Assembly: GCA_022843465.1 (NCBI GenBank)
Contig: JALHNO010000010.1
Span: 1 to 64,000 of the forward strand
From: Pseudomonadota bacterium
Lineage (GTDB): Bacteria > Pseudomonadota > Gammaproteobacteria > Xanthomonadales > Ahniellaceae
DNA length: 64,000 nucleotides
Reading direction: 5' to 3'
Each line of letters begins with the position of its first letter. Positions within the stretch are counted from its first letter, which is position 1. Of this stretch, positions 56,024-64,000 are shown piece after piece. Below the pieces are notes generated by a model, which saw only the letters and a list, made by a program, of their open reading frames with translations, did no database searches and was not told the origin of the DNA. The position numbers and the translations under genes were made by a program.

Positions 56024-56857
56024 TCAACCCGGCAGCCGGAAAAATCTGCGTGCCGTGCTGCTGCTGTTCGCAGCCGTTGTGGTCACCGGTTCACCGCGAT
56101 CACGGGCAATCTCGCTGACGATATGGCCGAGAAAAGCCGGCTCATTGCGGCGATGGCTGGGCTTGGGCTTGAGCGTGCGCGGCAGCAGATACGGTGAATC
56201 GGTTTCCACCATCAGCCGATCGGCCGGAATATGCCGGACCAGATCGCGCAGGTGCTGACCACGCCGCTCATCGCAGATCCAGCCGGTGATGCCGATGTGC
56301 CAGTCCTGATCGAGATAATCGAACAGCTCCTTCTTCTCGCCGGTAAAGCAATGCACGACGACGGCGCCGGTACGATCACGGACATTGCGCATGCAGGCGA
56401 TGAAATCCTCATGGGCATCGCGCTGATGCAGGAACAGCGGCTTGCCGCAATCGACCGCGATCTCCAGCTGGCGCTCGAACGCGAAGATCTGCACCTCGCG
56501 CGGTGACAGATCGCGAAAATAGTCGAGTCCGGTCTCGCCGACGGCCAGCACCTGCGGATCGGCCAGCAATTCGCGGAACAGCGCATCGGTATCGCCGGTG
56601 TAATCACTGGCATGATGCGGATGCAGGCCCGCGGTCGCGTGCAGAAGATCCGGATAGCGGCGGGCGAGTTCGAGTGCATCGCGGCTGCCCTGTTCGCTGG
56701 CACCGGTCACCACGATCCGGGCGACGCCGGCGGCGCGCGCCCGCGCCAGCACATCGTCGATATCGTGGCGGAACGACTCGTGACCGAGATTGGCGCCGAT
56801 GTCGATCAGTCCTTCGAGGGTTTCCTTGTCGGTTGCAGCAGGTGAATCATCAGGCAT
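56024..56857 (-). CDS. tatD: TatD-type metal-dependent DNase/deacylase family hydrolase
   Basis: A 277-residue TIM-barrel metallohydrolase. It follows E. coli TatD closely: LIDIGANLGHESF start, TAGLHPHHA, AVGETGLDYFRD, LFLHQRDAHEDF, VVHCFTGEKKE, GITGWICDERRG, METDSPYLLPRTLKPKPS, RRNEPAF. As in TatD itself, the first metal-binding DxHxH motif is replaced by DIGANL. Members have 3'-5' exonuclease activity on damaged or fragmented DNA. The ATG at 56857 is used because the homology begins soon after; the frame extends upstream to 57028 without support. Confidence 0.92.
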   Translation of the reverse strand: MPDDSPAATDKETLEGLIDIGANLGHESFRHDIDDVLARARAAGVARIVVTGASEQGSRDALELARRYPDLLHATAGLHPHHASDYTGDTDALFRELLADPQVLAVGETGLDYFRDLSPREVQIFAFERQLEIAVDCGKPLFLHQRDAHEDFIACMRNVRDRTGAVVVHCFTGEKKELFDYLDQDWHIGITGWICDERRGQHLRDLVRHIPADRLMVETDSPYLLPRTLKPKPSHRRNEPAFLGHIVSEIARDRGEPVTTTAANSSSTARRFFRLPG

Positions 56858-57075
56858 GGCCGTGCGTCGTCCGTGGTCGCGGCCGGCGATCATAGCCGCG
56901 CCGCGGGCGTCCCCCAAATCCTGCGTACGCCATCGCACTTTCACCACCCGGATTCGCTTGCATACTGAACCGCGCCCATCGAGTATCCGATTTGCCGATT
57001 CCTTAACGCCCGATTCAGCGCTGATCACGCATCGTGGGCGCCATGCCCGATCGCATCATCCACCGAGGACTTCCC

Positions 57076-58176
57076 ATGCCGAAGCTCAAGTATCTGTTGC
57101 ACGTAGCCCTGTTCTCGCTGGCGGTGCTGATCGCCGCGCCGGCGCGCGCCATCACGCCGGAATCCGGCTTCTGGTACAACATCGACGAGTCGGGCACCGG
57201 GATCAGTATCGAGATCACCGACAACTTCCTGTTCCTGGCTGCCTACGGTTTTGACAACGCCGGCTTCCCGACCTGGTACACCTCGGGCGGCTTCATGACC
57301 AGCGACCGCCAGTACACCGGTGGTCTTGCAGCATTCCGCAATGGCCAGGCCTTCGGCGGGCCGTGGATCGCACCCACCTACCTCGGCGATACCGGCGGCC
57401 AGGTTTCGATTTCCTTCGATCCCAATGACGAAACCCGCGCCACCATCAGCTGGTTCGGTCGCACCTACCAGATCCGCCGCTTCGACATCTTCCGCATCCT
57501 CTACGGCGCCGGCAACAATATCCACCAGACCCAGCGCATGTTGGGCGAGTGGACCCTGGTGTTCGACCTCTACAACCGCAGCGCGGATTACCGGGCATTC
57601 CCGTACTTCGGTGACGTGCTGATCTTCGATCTGATCGACACCAGCACCAATCCCGATTTCTACGATGGCTGCCGCCCGACCAACTCGCTGACCGGTTTCT
57701 GCACCACGGCAGCGCTCAGTGCACACGATGCCTCCGGCTATTACGACAGCGTCAACAATGAGCAGGTCGTGGTGGTCAAGGATGTACCGGCCTCGGGTTC
57801 CAGCCCACCGATCTACTTCGCCTATTTCCTGGCCACCGGTCTGACCCAGTTCGACGGCGTGGTATCGATCTACTCGCCGCCGGCGACCGGCAGCAGCGGC
57901 CCGTTCTATCCGGTTCGTGGCTTCCGCAGTGCGAGCCGCAAGTACGTGGTCGATGGCAGCGGCCCGAACTCGGTGGATCCCGATGCCAAGTCCGCCCCCG
58001 GCGGCGAAAGCCCCTCGCTGGCCAAGGCGATCATGCAGGCCAATGGCGGCGTGCTCCCCGAAGGCCTGACCGCCGCCGAAGTCAAAGCCCAGTTCGGCAT
58101 CGACGTAAGCCGCATGGCGAAGTCACTGAAGCCGCTCGAACAGCGCCTGCAGAACAAGGCACCGCGCAGTCCCTGA
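57076..58176 (+). CDS. exported protein with GFWYN / PTWY motif domain, function unknown
   Basis: A 366-residue secreted protein: signal peptide about 1-25 (MPKLKYLLHVALFSLAVLIA), then a domain with ESGFWYNIDESGTGISIEI and AAYGFDNAGFPTWYTSGG. This motif pair I recall from many secreted proteins of Lysobacterales; its role is unknown. A Cys pair (DGCRPTNSLTGFC) lies mid-protein. The C-terminal 60 residues are helical and charged. The ATG at 57076 has GAGGA six bases upstream. Followed by a good intrinsic terminator, so probably a single-gene transcript. Confidence 0.78.
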   Translation: MPKLKYLLHVALFSLAVLIAAPARAITPESGFWYNIDESGTGISIEITDNFLFLAAYGFDNAGFPTWYTSGGFMTSDRQYTGGLAAFRNGQAFGGPWIAPTYLGDTGGQVSISFDPNDETRATISWFGRTYQIRRFDIFRILYGAGNNIHQTQRMLGEWTLVFDLYNRSADYRAFPYFGDVLIFDLIDTSTNPDFYDGCRPTNSLTGFCTTAALSAHDASGYYDSVNNEQVVVVKDVPASGSSPPIYFAYFLATGLTQFDGVVSIYSPPATGSSGPFYPVRGFRSASRKYVVDGSGPNSVDPDAKSAPGGESPSLAKAIMQANGGVLPEGLTAAEVKAQFGIDVSRMAKSLKPLEQRLQNKAPRSP

Positions 58177-58217
58177 TCATTCCGCGCGGCCCGCCGCGCC
58201 GATCAGTCCAGGCAGAT

Positions 58218-58251
58218 ACAAGAGCCGGCCTCGTGCCGGCTCTTGTGTTTG
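58218..58251 (+). terminator. intrinsic terminator
   Basis: ACAAGAGCCGGC (58218-58229) and its exact complement GCCGGCTCTTGT (58235-58246) form a 12-bp stem with a five-base loop, followed by GTTTG. It lies 41 bases after the stop of the secreted protein gene; one of the best terminators in the window. Confidence 0.85.
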
Positions 58252-58274
58252 TGGCAAGGTCGATCCGAGAGGAG

Positions 58275-58438
58275 TAGAACCAGGACATCCACGATTCCGA
58301 GATCTCCTAGCCACCAGCGCGCATTGATCTGACTGCTATCGCTTCTGCGCGGGATGTAGAACCAGGACATCCACGATTCCGAGATCTCCTAGCCACCAGC
58401 GCGCATTGATCTGACTGCTATCGCTTCTGCGCGGTGAG
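58275..58438 (+). repeat. 82-bp tandem duplication upstream of the transposase
   Basis: Two almost identical units starting TAGAACCAGGACATCCACG at 58275 and 58357 and ending GCTATCGCTTCTGCGCG. They occupy the region just before the transposase gene and probably include its promoter or recognition ends. Not visibly related to the GGCATCTC palindromes. Confidence 0.88.
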
Positions 58439-58450
58439 AGTCTGTACGGC

Positions 58451-59413
58451 ATGACCTATCCGCGCTCCACCCTTGCTTCTCCCGGCGCGCCCGGCGTGTT
58501 CCACTGCGTATCGCGGTGTGTACGTCGAGCATTCCTGTGCGGTGAGGACAGCTATACCGGACGTTCGTTCGAACATCGCCGGCAGTGGGTGGAGGATCGG
58601 CTACGCGAGATAGGGGAGATCTTTGCGGTATCGATCTGGGGATACGCGGTGATGAGCAATCACCTGCATGTGGTCGTCCAGACGTTGCCAGAGTTGGCGT
58701 CTGCGTGGTCTGACCAGGAGGTGGCGGAGCGTTGGGTGCGGTTGTTTCCGCGGCCCGATCAAGCGCCGGACTTGCGTGCCACCATTTTGGCGGGCCACGC
58801 CGATCGCGTTGCGGTGCTGCGCGGCCGGCTCGCAGATCTGTCGTGGTTTATGCGCGCTTTGTCTGAGCCCATCGCGCGCCGGGCGAACAAGGAAGACATC
58901 TGCAAAGGCCGCTTTTGGGAAGGCCGTTTCAAGTGTCAAGCCCTGTTGGACGACACCGCAGTTATTGCAGCCATGACATACGTGGACCTTAATCCGGTTC
59001 GCGCCGGGATATGCCACACGCTGGAAGCATCGCACCACACGAGCGCCCGCCAGCGCCTCACCGAGATCAAGGCAGAGCCGGCATCAGCAGGTCACGCACT
59101 GGCGCCGGTGTTGGGCATTCGAGGTCTGTCGGTGCTGCGGATGAGTCAGGCCGAGTATCTGGGATTGGTCGACTTCAGCGGTCGCCAGATTCGCGCCGAT
59201 AAACGCGGTGCGATTGCTGGCCCTGCGCCGTCGGTCATCGCCAGGCTGGGAACGCGCAGTGAGTCCTGGACGCGGCAAGTGATGGCGGTCGGCTCAGGCT
59301 TTGGCCGTGCCATCGGAGCAGTCGACAGCCTGATCGAGAAAGCCCGAGCGATGGGGCAATGCTGGTTGCGCGGCATCGGCACCGCGCGTGAACTGGCCAA
59401 GGTCACTGGCTGA
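58451..59413 (+). CDS. Y1/REP-associated tyrosine transposase-like protein (RAYT type)
   Basis: A 320-residue IS200/RAYT-like HUH nuclease: HCVSRCVRRAFLCG near the start, HUH motif in YAVMSNHLHVVV (His71, His73), candidate catalytic Tyr177 in MTYVDLNPVRAG, and the KGRFWEGRFKCQAL block. RAYTs cut single-stranded DNA at REP-type palindromes and are thought to spread them. This copy is of normal length and seems intact. It lies about 2.5 kb from the 126-bp palindrome array and is immediately preceded by an 82-bp tandem duplication. Which of these, if any, it mobilises cannot be told from sequence. Confidence 0.85.
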   Translation: MTYPRSTLASPGAPGVFHCVSRCVRRAFLCGEDSYTGRSFEHRRQWVEDRLREIGEIFAVSIWGYAVMSNHLHVVVQTLPELASAWSDQEVAERWVRLFPRPDQAPDLRATILAGHADRVAVLRGRLADLSWFMRALSEPIARRANKEDICKGRFWEGRFKCQALLDDTAVIAAMTYVDLNPVRAGICHTLEASHHTSARQRLTEIKAEPASAGHALAPVLGIRGLSVLRMSQAEYLGLVDFSGRQIRADKRGAIAGPAPSVIARLGTRSESWTRQVMAVGSGFGRAIGAVDSLIEKARAMGQCWLRGIGTARELAKVTG

Positions 59414-59503
59414 GCACCTATCTCACCGCACCGCCGGCAGAAGAAGCCAGCGTCTACTGATTCGGTTGCCCGCACTGGCGGTTGAGCCGTGGTGACCTTT
59501 GTC

Positions 59504-59744
59504 GACTCCAACATCCAGAGCCGAACCCTACGCGCCTATGATCTCTGCGACAGTGCGGGCGTCGCCGACCTCTGGCACCGCTGTAGAGCAAAGTGTGGGT
59601 GTCCAAGTCTCAGCTGAAGTCTCAAATCCAAGTCTCAAAGCAGACTCCAACATCCAGAGCCGAACGCCAAGCGAATGTTCGACAGTGCGGGCGTCGCCGA
59701 CCTCTGGCACCGCTGTAGAGCAAAGTGTGGGTGTCCAAGTCTCA
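59504..59744 (+). repeat. tandem pair of about 105-bp repeats at a gene break
   Basis: Copy 1 is 59504-59612 and copy 2 is 59643-59744. Both run GACTCCAACATCCAGAGCCG to CTGTAGAGCAAAGTGTGGGT and TCCAAGTCTCA; copy 2 lacks seven bases in its middle. Immediately after copy 2, at 59745, recognisable cytochrome coding sequence begins abruptly, so the repeats mark an insertion or deletion end point. Confidence 0.85.
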
Positions 59745-60380
59745 TTTGCAGTGTTCACCGCACTCGACTGCCAGCGTTGCCACGCCGGACCCGATTTTAC
59801 CGACAGCGCACAGGGTCTGCGTCACAACGTCGGCACGCTTGGCGCCGGCAGCGGCCTGCGACTTGGCGCGCCGCTGGTTGCGCTCGACACACCGAGTCTG
59901 CGCGGCCTGTTCGCTTCGGCGCCGTATCTGCATGATGGATCGGCTGCCACCCTGGAAGATGTGCTGACCACACGCAATCCAGACGGCGCCCATGGTGATA
60001 TCGCGTCAATCAACGCTGCACAACGCAGTGACCTGCTGGCCTTCCTCCAGCAGATCGACGGCTCCGAGCCTGCAATCGCCGCCGCCGCCACCTTGCAATT
60101 GACTGCGCCCACTGACCAGCAAGTCTTCATGCCAGCGCAAGCGATGAGCCTGAGCATACAAACCGATCTCCCGCAGATTAGCGCCGTCGACTACCTCGTC
60201 AACGGCATCGTCGTCGCTACCGCGACATCAGCACCGTGGAATGCCCAGTGGACCATAAGCGGCGAAGGCCCAGCCCAGGTCAACGCGTTCCACGATCAGG
60301 GCCGATTCAACACCTTGTCGCCTGCGGTCGGCGTCATCCGACTCGGTGATGTCGTGTTTGTGGATGGGTTCGAGGGCTAG
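59745..60380 (+). pseudogene. C-terminal remnant of a secreted cytochrome-peroxidase-like protein, GFE tail
   Basis: About 211 codons remain. They begin just before a CQRCH haem motif, followed by TPSLRGLFASAPYLHDGSAA and LLAFLQQIDG, the usual end of MauG/cytochrome c peroxidase-type domains, then an Ig-like strand-rich module (LTAPTDQQVFMPAQAMSLSI) and the tail DVVFVDGFEG. There is no signal peptide and no first haem domain. The frame is open back to 59499 but through the repeat pair, giving a nonsense leader with the segment TVRASPTSGTAVEQSVGVQV twice. Most likely a 5'-truncated gene cut by repeat insertion next to the transposase. Confidence 0.75.
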
Positions 60381-60577
60381 CAGCCCACTGATCGCGAAGC
60401 CCGATCGACAGGTCTTTCGAGCTGGTGAAGTGAGGCGCGGGAAGAATCCGGTGGCCGGATCACCTACTTGTTTCGCTCATTCCGAGTGAATGCGCATCGC
60501 AGAGGACATCAGGGCCCAAATCGCAGCCTGCCCTGCGACCGCTCGTGCGCCACTTCCGTTCAGCATTCCGAAGCAGT

Positions 60578-60594
60578 GACTTCCTCCGGAAGTC
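60578..60594 (+). promoter_or_regulatory. hairpin in the leader of the BNR protein gene
   Basis: GACTTCC-TCC-GGAAGTC, a perfect 7-bp stem 54 bases before the ATG at 60649. The 268-base gap 60381-60648 contains no gene and I do not recognise a riboswitch class. Confidence 0.3.
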
Positions 60595-60648
60595 GGAGCT
60601 ATGCTTGGCGCTCAAACGCCTGCGGGGTGCAGGGTGAGGGATTTGTGC

Positions 60649-63648
60649 ATGAACAAGATATTGAACGCCTGGGGGCGCTCGTTGAAATCGATGGCATTCG
60701 CCGTCGTGCTGATTTCCGGCACGACGTTCGCTGCCGACCCGGTGTACACGCCGAACAATGCGCTCGGCGTTGACCCGCGTGTGGACTACACGGCGCTGCT
60801 CAAGCTCGGTCCGTGGGATGACCAGAACTACCAACTGCGCCTGGAAGATCTCCGCGAACTTCCTGAGAACGATGTGTACCGTCCCGGCGTTCCAGCGTTC
60901 TTCAAGATCATGAAGCGTCGCGAGATGGCGGCTGAGGGGTTCCCGCTCGGAGAGTTCTATCCGCGCGAGCTCAACAAGGAATTCCAGATCCGTTTCGGTG
61001 GCCTGACTCAGGGCGGCGTGTTGCATCGTCAAGGGCTGGGCAAGCACTATCATCCCGACTCGAAGAATCTGCCGCCTCCCGTGCTGTGGGCCACCGATCC
61101 ACTACCCAAAGCGGCGCCGGTGCTGTTCGAAGGACCGTTCGACGGGACCTTGAGTGATAACGAAACCACGATCGAGTTCCATCCTACCAATCCGAATATC
61201 GCGATCGCCGGATCCAATGGCAGTGGCGGCCAGCGCATGTCGTTTTCAAGCAACGGCGGCATGACCTGGGGAAATTCGGGCGCATTGCCGAGCACTTGCT
61301 GCGACCCATCAATCGATTTTTCGCCCGATGGTGCAATCGCATTTGCCGCTTCTCTTGGAACCGGCGGCGGATGCGCATTCAGTCTGTGTACCCAAGTGTT
61401 TTGGTCGTTCAATGACGGCCAGACCTGGCAGGGACCCGTCAATGTTTCTACCGCGTCTTCCGACAAGGAATTCATCCACGTCGACCGCTCGCCGATTTCG
61501 CCATTTTTCGGGCGTGCTTACCTTACTTGGCACCAGGGCAACGTGATGCAGTTTGCCCGCTCGACGGCGATGCCCGTCAATGGTGGCGCTCCGATGGCCT
61601 TCGCGCCCGCTATTTCTTTCGCTGCCGAGGAACGCGGAATTGGCAGCGACATCTCCACCGATCGCCAGGGCCGGATCTACTACGTGTTTCCGTCGTTGAC
61701 CACAGGTTCGACCGAAATTCGCCTGCTGCGTTCGGACGATGGCGGCGTAAGTTTTGTGGACCTCAACGGCGCGGCTGCCGGTCTGTCGGCGCAGGTCTAC
61801 GATCTGCACGGTCGCTTCGATTTTGCGCTGCCAGCGATGGAAACGCGCCGTGTGTTCATTTATGCGGCAATTGATGTCGATACCAGTGGTGGCCCGCGCG
61901 ACGGTCGCGTGTATGTCGCTTTCACCGACGAGAATGCGGCAGCGGGAAGTCCAGGCGGCGGCGGTGGATCTGCAGCGAACAGCCATGGCTGGATTCAGGT
62001 TGCCTACTCCGACGATCAGGGCGCGACCTGGACGACGGCCGCCACGCCGCATTCGACCGCTGATCAAACCACGGTCGACCGCTTCCAGCCCTGGATCGAT
62101 GTCGATCAGCTGGGCAACGTTCATCTCGGTTTTCAGGACACCCGAAATTCAGGCGCGGGACTGCGCAACAAGGCCGACTGGTACTACGTGGCTTCGCAGG
62201 ATGGCGGCGCAACCTGGGTGGAGGAAACCCGTGTCTCCAGCGTCGTTTCGCAGAACATTGCCGATGGCCAGGAATGGGGCGATTACAACGGCATTTCCGT
62301 CGCACCTGGCGCCGCAACGATTGGCATGACCTGGACCGACAATCGCATTGTCACGCCGCCGAGCACGGTGAGCCAGCGCTCCTTTGTCGGTATCGTGCAG
62401 AACGTTGTGGCTTGCGAAGCACCTGACGCCCCGACGATTGGCACGGCTACGGCGACCGCCCCGAATCAGGTGTCGGTCACCTGGTCCAACAGCGCTCCGC
62501 CTGCGAGCCAGTTCAACGTGTATCGGGCGGTAGGAACCTGTGCGGCACCGGGTACCTTCTCTGCAATTGCCACTGGTGTCGCGGGTAGTCCGTTTGTCGA
62601 TACGACAGTTTCTGGAGGTACCACATACGCGTACCGCGTAGCGGGTACAGAGGCCACGGGTGTGTGCGAATCGGCGCAGAGCGCCTGTGTCGAAGTAACC
62701 GCGACAGGCGCCTGCACGCTGTCACCGACCTTCGCAGGTCTGGCCACTGCGGCTAGCGCCGGTGATGCGACCTGCACCAATGACCTGGCCTGGGCTGCCG
62801 CTTCGGCGTCCTGTGGTGGACCGGTGACCTTCAACATTTACCGTTCGACGACGTCGGGCTTCACACCGGGCGGTGGCAATCTGCTTGCCTCGGCAATCTC
62901 GGGAACCACATACAGCGACAGCGAAGCGCTGGTCAGCGGCACGCCGTACCACTACGTTGTCCGGGCGGTGGACACGGCCAATGGCATCGAAGAGTCGAAC
63001 ACGGTGCAACGCAGTGCCACGCCGTTCGGCGCAGTCTCCTCGTCGAACTTGGTCGAGACCTTTGAGAACGGCTCCGGTTTCGACAATCCGGGTTGGACGC
63101 ATCAAGCCCTCGTTGGCGCCAATGATTGGGTCTGGTCCACTGCGCAAAGTCAGACGCCCACGCATTCGTGGAGCTCAACCAGCTTGCCGTCGGTATCCAG
63201 CCGCGTGCTGACAACACCGAGTTTCGGTGCCATTGCCAGCACGACCCTGTCGTTCTTCCATACCTTCCGCTTCGAGGGCTCGGTATCGAGCTGCTTCGAC
63301 GCGGGAACTCTGGAAGTCTCAACGGACGGTGGGGCCAACTGGAGCGTGATGCCGGATGCGAATTTCACGGCGGGCGGATTCAACGGTACGGTGAATGGCG
63401 GCTTCAGCAACCCGCTTGCCGGCAAGCGCGCCTGGTGTTCTGGCACGATTGGTGCCATGACCCAGGTCTCGATCAATCTTGCCTCGTTCGCGGGACAGAA
63501 CTTGATGGTGCGCTGGCACGAGGGCGACGACAGCTCGGCGATCGGCCAGGGCTGGTTCGTGGACAGTGTGACCATTACCGATGCCGGCACCGCGTCTGCG
63601 TGCTCGACTGGCAGTGGTGGCTTCATCTTCGCCAATGGCTTCGAGTAA
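60649..63648 (+). CDS. large secreted sialidase-fold/BNR and FnIII protein with GFE tail
   Basis: A 999-residue exported protein: signal peptide to about GTTFAADP; a region of about 100 residues; BNR/Asp-box propeller (FSSNGGMTWGNSG, WSFNDGQTWQG, YSDDQGATWTT, ASQDGGATWVE), about 130-600, as in exo-alpha-sialidase-like and surface glycan-binding proteins; two fibronectin-III-like modules (about 605-800); and a final lectin- or MAM-like domain (FENGSGFDNPGWTH, EVSTDGGANWSVM, ENLMVRWH-like strands). It ends SGGFIFANGFE. No clear sialidase arginine triad was identified, so enzyme activity is not claimed. The ATG at 60649 has GAGGGA eight bases upstream; an ATG at 60601 would add a leader before the signal peptide. 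Confidence 0.85.
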   Translation: MNKILNAWGRSLKSMAFAVVLISGTTFAADPVYTPNNALGVDPRVDYTALLKLGPWDDQNYQLRLEDLRELPENDVYRPGVPAFFKIMKRREMAAEGFPLGEFYPRELNKEFQIRFGGLTQGGVLHRQGLGKHYHPDSKNLPPPVLWATDPLPKAAPVLFEGPFDGTLSDNETTIEFHPTNPNIAIAGSNGSGGQRMSFSSNGGMTWGNSGALPSTCCDPSIDFSPDGAIAFAASLGTGGGCAFSLCTQVFWSFNDGQTWQGPVNVSTASSDKEFIHVDRSPISPFFGRAYLTWHQGNVMQFARSTAMPVNGGAPMAFAPAISFAAEERGIGSDISTDRQGRIYYVFPSLTTGSTEIRLLRSDDGGVSFVDLNGAAAGLSAQVYDLHGRFDFALPAMETRRVFIYAAIDVDTSGGPRDGRVYVAFTDENAAAGSPGGGGGSAANSHGWIQVAYSDDQGATWTTAATPHSTADQTTVDRFQPWIDVDQLGNVHLGFQDTRNSGAGLRNKADWYYVASQDGGATWVEETRVSSVVSQNIADGQEWGDYNGISVAPGAATIGMTWTDNRIVTPPSTVSQRSFVGIVQNVVACEAPDAPTIGTATATAPNQVSVTWSNSAPPASQFNVYRAVGTCAAPGTFSAIATGVAGSPFVDTTVSGGTTYAYRVAGTEATGVCESAQSACVEVTATGACTLSPTFAGLATAASAGDATCTNDLAWAAASASCGGPVTFNIYRSTTSGFTPGGGNLLASAISGTTYSDSEALVSGTPYHYVVRAVDTANGIEESNTVQRSATPFGAVSSSNLVETFENGSGFDNPGWTHQALVGANDWVWSTAQSQTPTHSWSSTSLPSVSSRVLTTPSFGAIASTTLSFFHTFRFEGSVSSCFDAGTLEVSTDGGANWSVMPDANFTAGGFNGTVNGGFSNPLAGKRAWCSGTIGAMTQVSINLASFAGQNLMVRWHEGDDSSAIGQGWFVDSVTITDAGTASACSTGSGGFIFANGFE

Positions 63649-63659
63649 CTGAGGATCGG

Positions 63660-63684
63660 CCGCGGCGTGCAAACAGCGCCGCGG
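63660..63684 (+). terminator. first of two hairpins after the BNR protein gene
   Basis: CCGCGGCG (63660-63667) pairs with CGCCGCGG (63677-63684), 12 bases past the stop codon; no T-tract. It probably acts with the stronger hairpin that follows. Confidence 0.45.
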
Positions 63685-63701
63685 ATTCGGAGTGGCAAAG
63701 C

Positions 63702-63737
63702 AGAACGGCCGGGCGACCCCCCGCCGTTCTCTTTCTT
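63702..63737 (+). terminator. intrinsic terminator
   Basis: AGAACGGC (63702-63709) and GCCGTTCT (63723-63730) form an 8-bp stem with a G/C-rich loop, followed by CTTTCTTG. It lies about 54 bases after the stop of the BNR protein gene. Confidence 0.7.
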
Positions 63738-64000
63738 GCATATGAACTTCTATCAGCCTCCGGCAACGCCGTGCGTGCGCCGCCTGCACTCAAACGAAAT
63801 TTGCCAACTCGCGCCATCGACCTCCGAAGTTTGGCACTGCTGCCTACGCTGCCATGGAGATTCAGGGTCCGCCTGATGTTGCGGCATTCGCCTTCCAGTG
63901 GCGTGCGGTCGCCCCGCGGTTTGTCGACGTGGGAACCGCGCGACCCGGCTTGCGACTGCTGAACCAAAACTGGTACGAGGTGGTACGTTCGTAGGCGCTT
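63738..64000. other. right edge without recognised gene
   Basis: The last 263 bases show no ribosome-binding-site-linked reading frame, no RNA fold and no member of the repeat families above. A gene could begin beyond the window. Confidence 0.4.

Noticed and set aside
57034-57075. Earlier start for the exported GFWYN protein
   Set aside because: The extra 14 residues would precede a normal signal peptide, and the ATG at 57076 has a clear GAGGA site.
60381-60648. c-di-GMP (GEMM) or other riboswitch before the BNR gene
   Set aside because: Only a simple 7-bp hairpin is visible; no conserved GEMM core or other aptamer signature was found.

Overview
This is high-GC bacterial chromosome, most likely from a gammaproteobacterium of the Lysobacterales/Xanthomonadales (Rhodanobacteraceae-like). 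That placement is inferred from recognisable gene families and not from a marker gene: a minCDE operon with a TTG-started minD, a TIGR02999-type ECF sigma factor paired with a TPR-tailed Ser/Thr kinase, two tricorn-like S41 peptidases, a TatD-type nuclease, MaeB malic enzyme, and secreted proteins ending in a short F-x-[ND]-G-F-E tail. No rRNA, tRNA or CRISPR array was seen.

Layout. 1-0.9 kb: 3' end of a group II intron, then a VapC-like toxin-antitoxin pair. 1-10.1 kb: a CDP-glycerol-type glycerophosphotransferase, a membrane GGDEF/EAL protein, a tricorn-like protease, and two tandem outer-membrane beta-barrel proteins. 10.2-15.9 kb: two small unknown genes, a hemerythrin protein, a DUF3050 protein, then ECF sigma factor and Ser/Thr kinase in overlapping frames. 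15.9-20.8 kb (minus): a three-gene cluster of a mono-haem cytochrome-like lipoprotein, a LodA/GoxA-type quinoprotein oxidase and its LodB-like flavoprotein. 20.9-23.2 kb: a gene-free island of direct, tandem and inverted repeats. 23.2-31.5 kb: GAF/GAF histidine kinase, TruC-like pseudouridine synthase, a second Ser/Thr kinase, a GYF-pilin fusion, and a VWA/MoxR pair split by palindromic repeats. 31.6-35.5 kb (minus): a MacAB-like export operon led by a Yip1-family gene. 35.7-38.7 kb: a membrane protein and minCDE. 38.8-51.1 kb: secreted beta-helix protein, a cysteine-motif unknown, a GlxA-like regulator, a META lipoprotein, malic enzyme, a beta-1,4-galactosyltransferase-like GT7 enzyme, threonine aldolase, and a soluble GAF/GGDEF/EAL protein. 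51.1-56.0 kb: repeats, the second tricorn-like protease, and a seven-copy 126-bp tandem array of palindromes. 56-64 kb: TatD, a secreted unknown, a Y1/RAYT-type transposase among further repeats, a decayed cytochrome-peroxidase-like gene, and a large secreted BNR/FnIII protein.

Themes. Signalling is dense: two c-di-GMP proteins, two Ser/Thr kinases, a histidine kinase, an ECF sigma and an AraC-type regulator. Repeats are unusually prominent. One palindrome family (core GGCATCTC-N3-GAGATGCC) occurs at four loci, single or amplified, with a RAYT-like transposase about 2.5 kb from the largest array. The most interesting leads are the shared GFE tail on three unrelated secreted proteins, the LodA/LodB/cytochrome cluster, the palindromic repeat family with its candidate mobiliser, and the nested inverted-repeat island.
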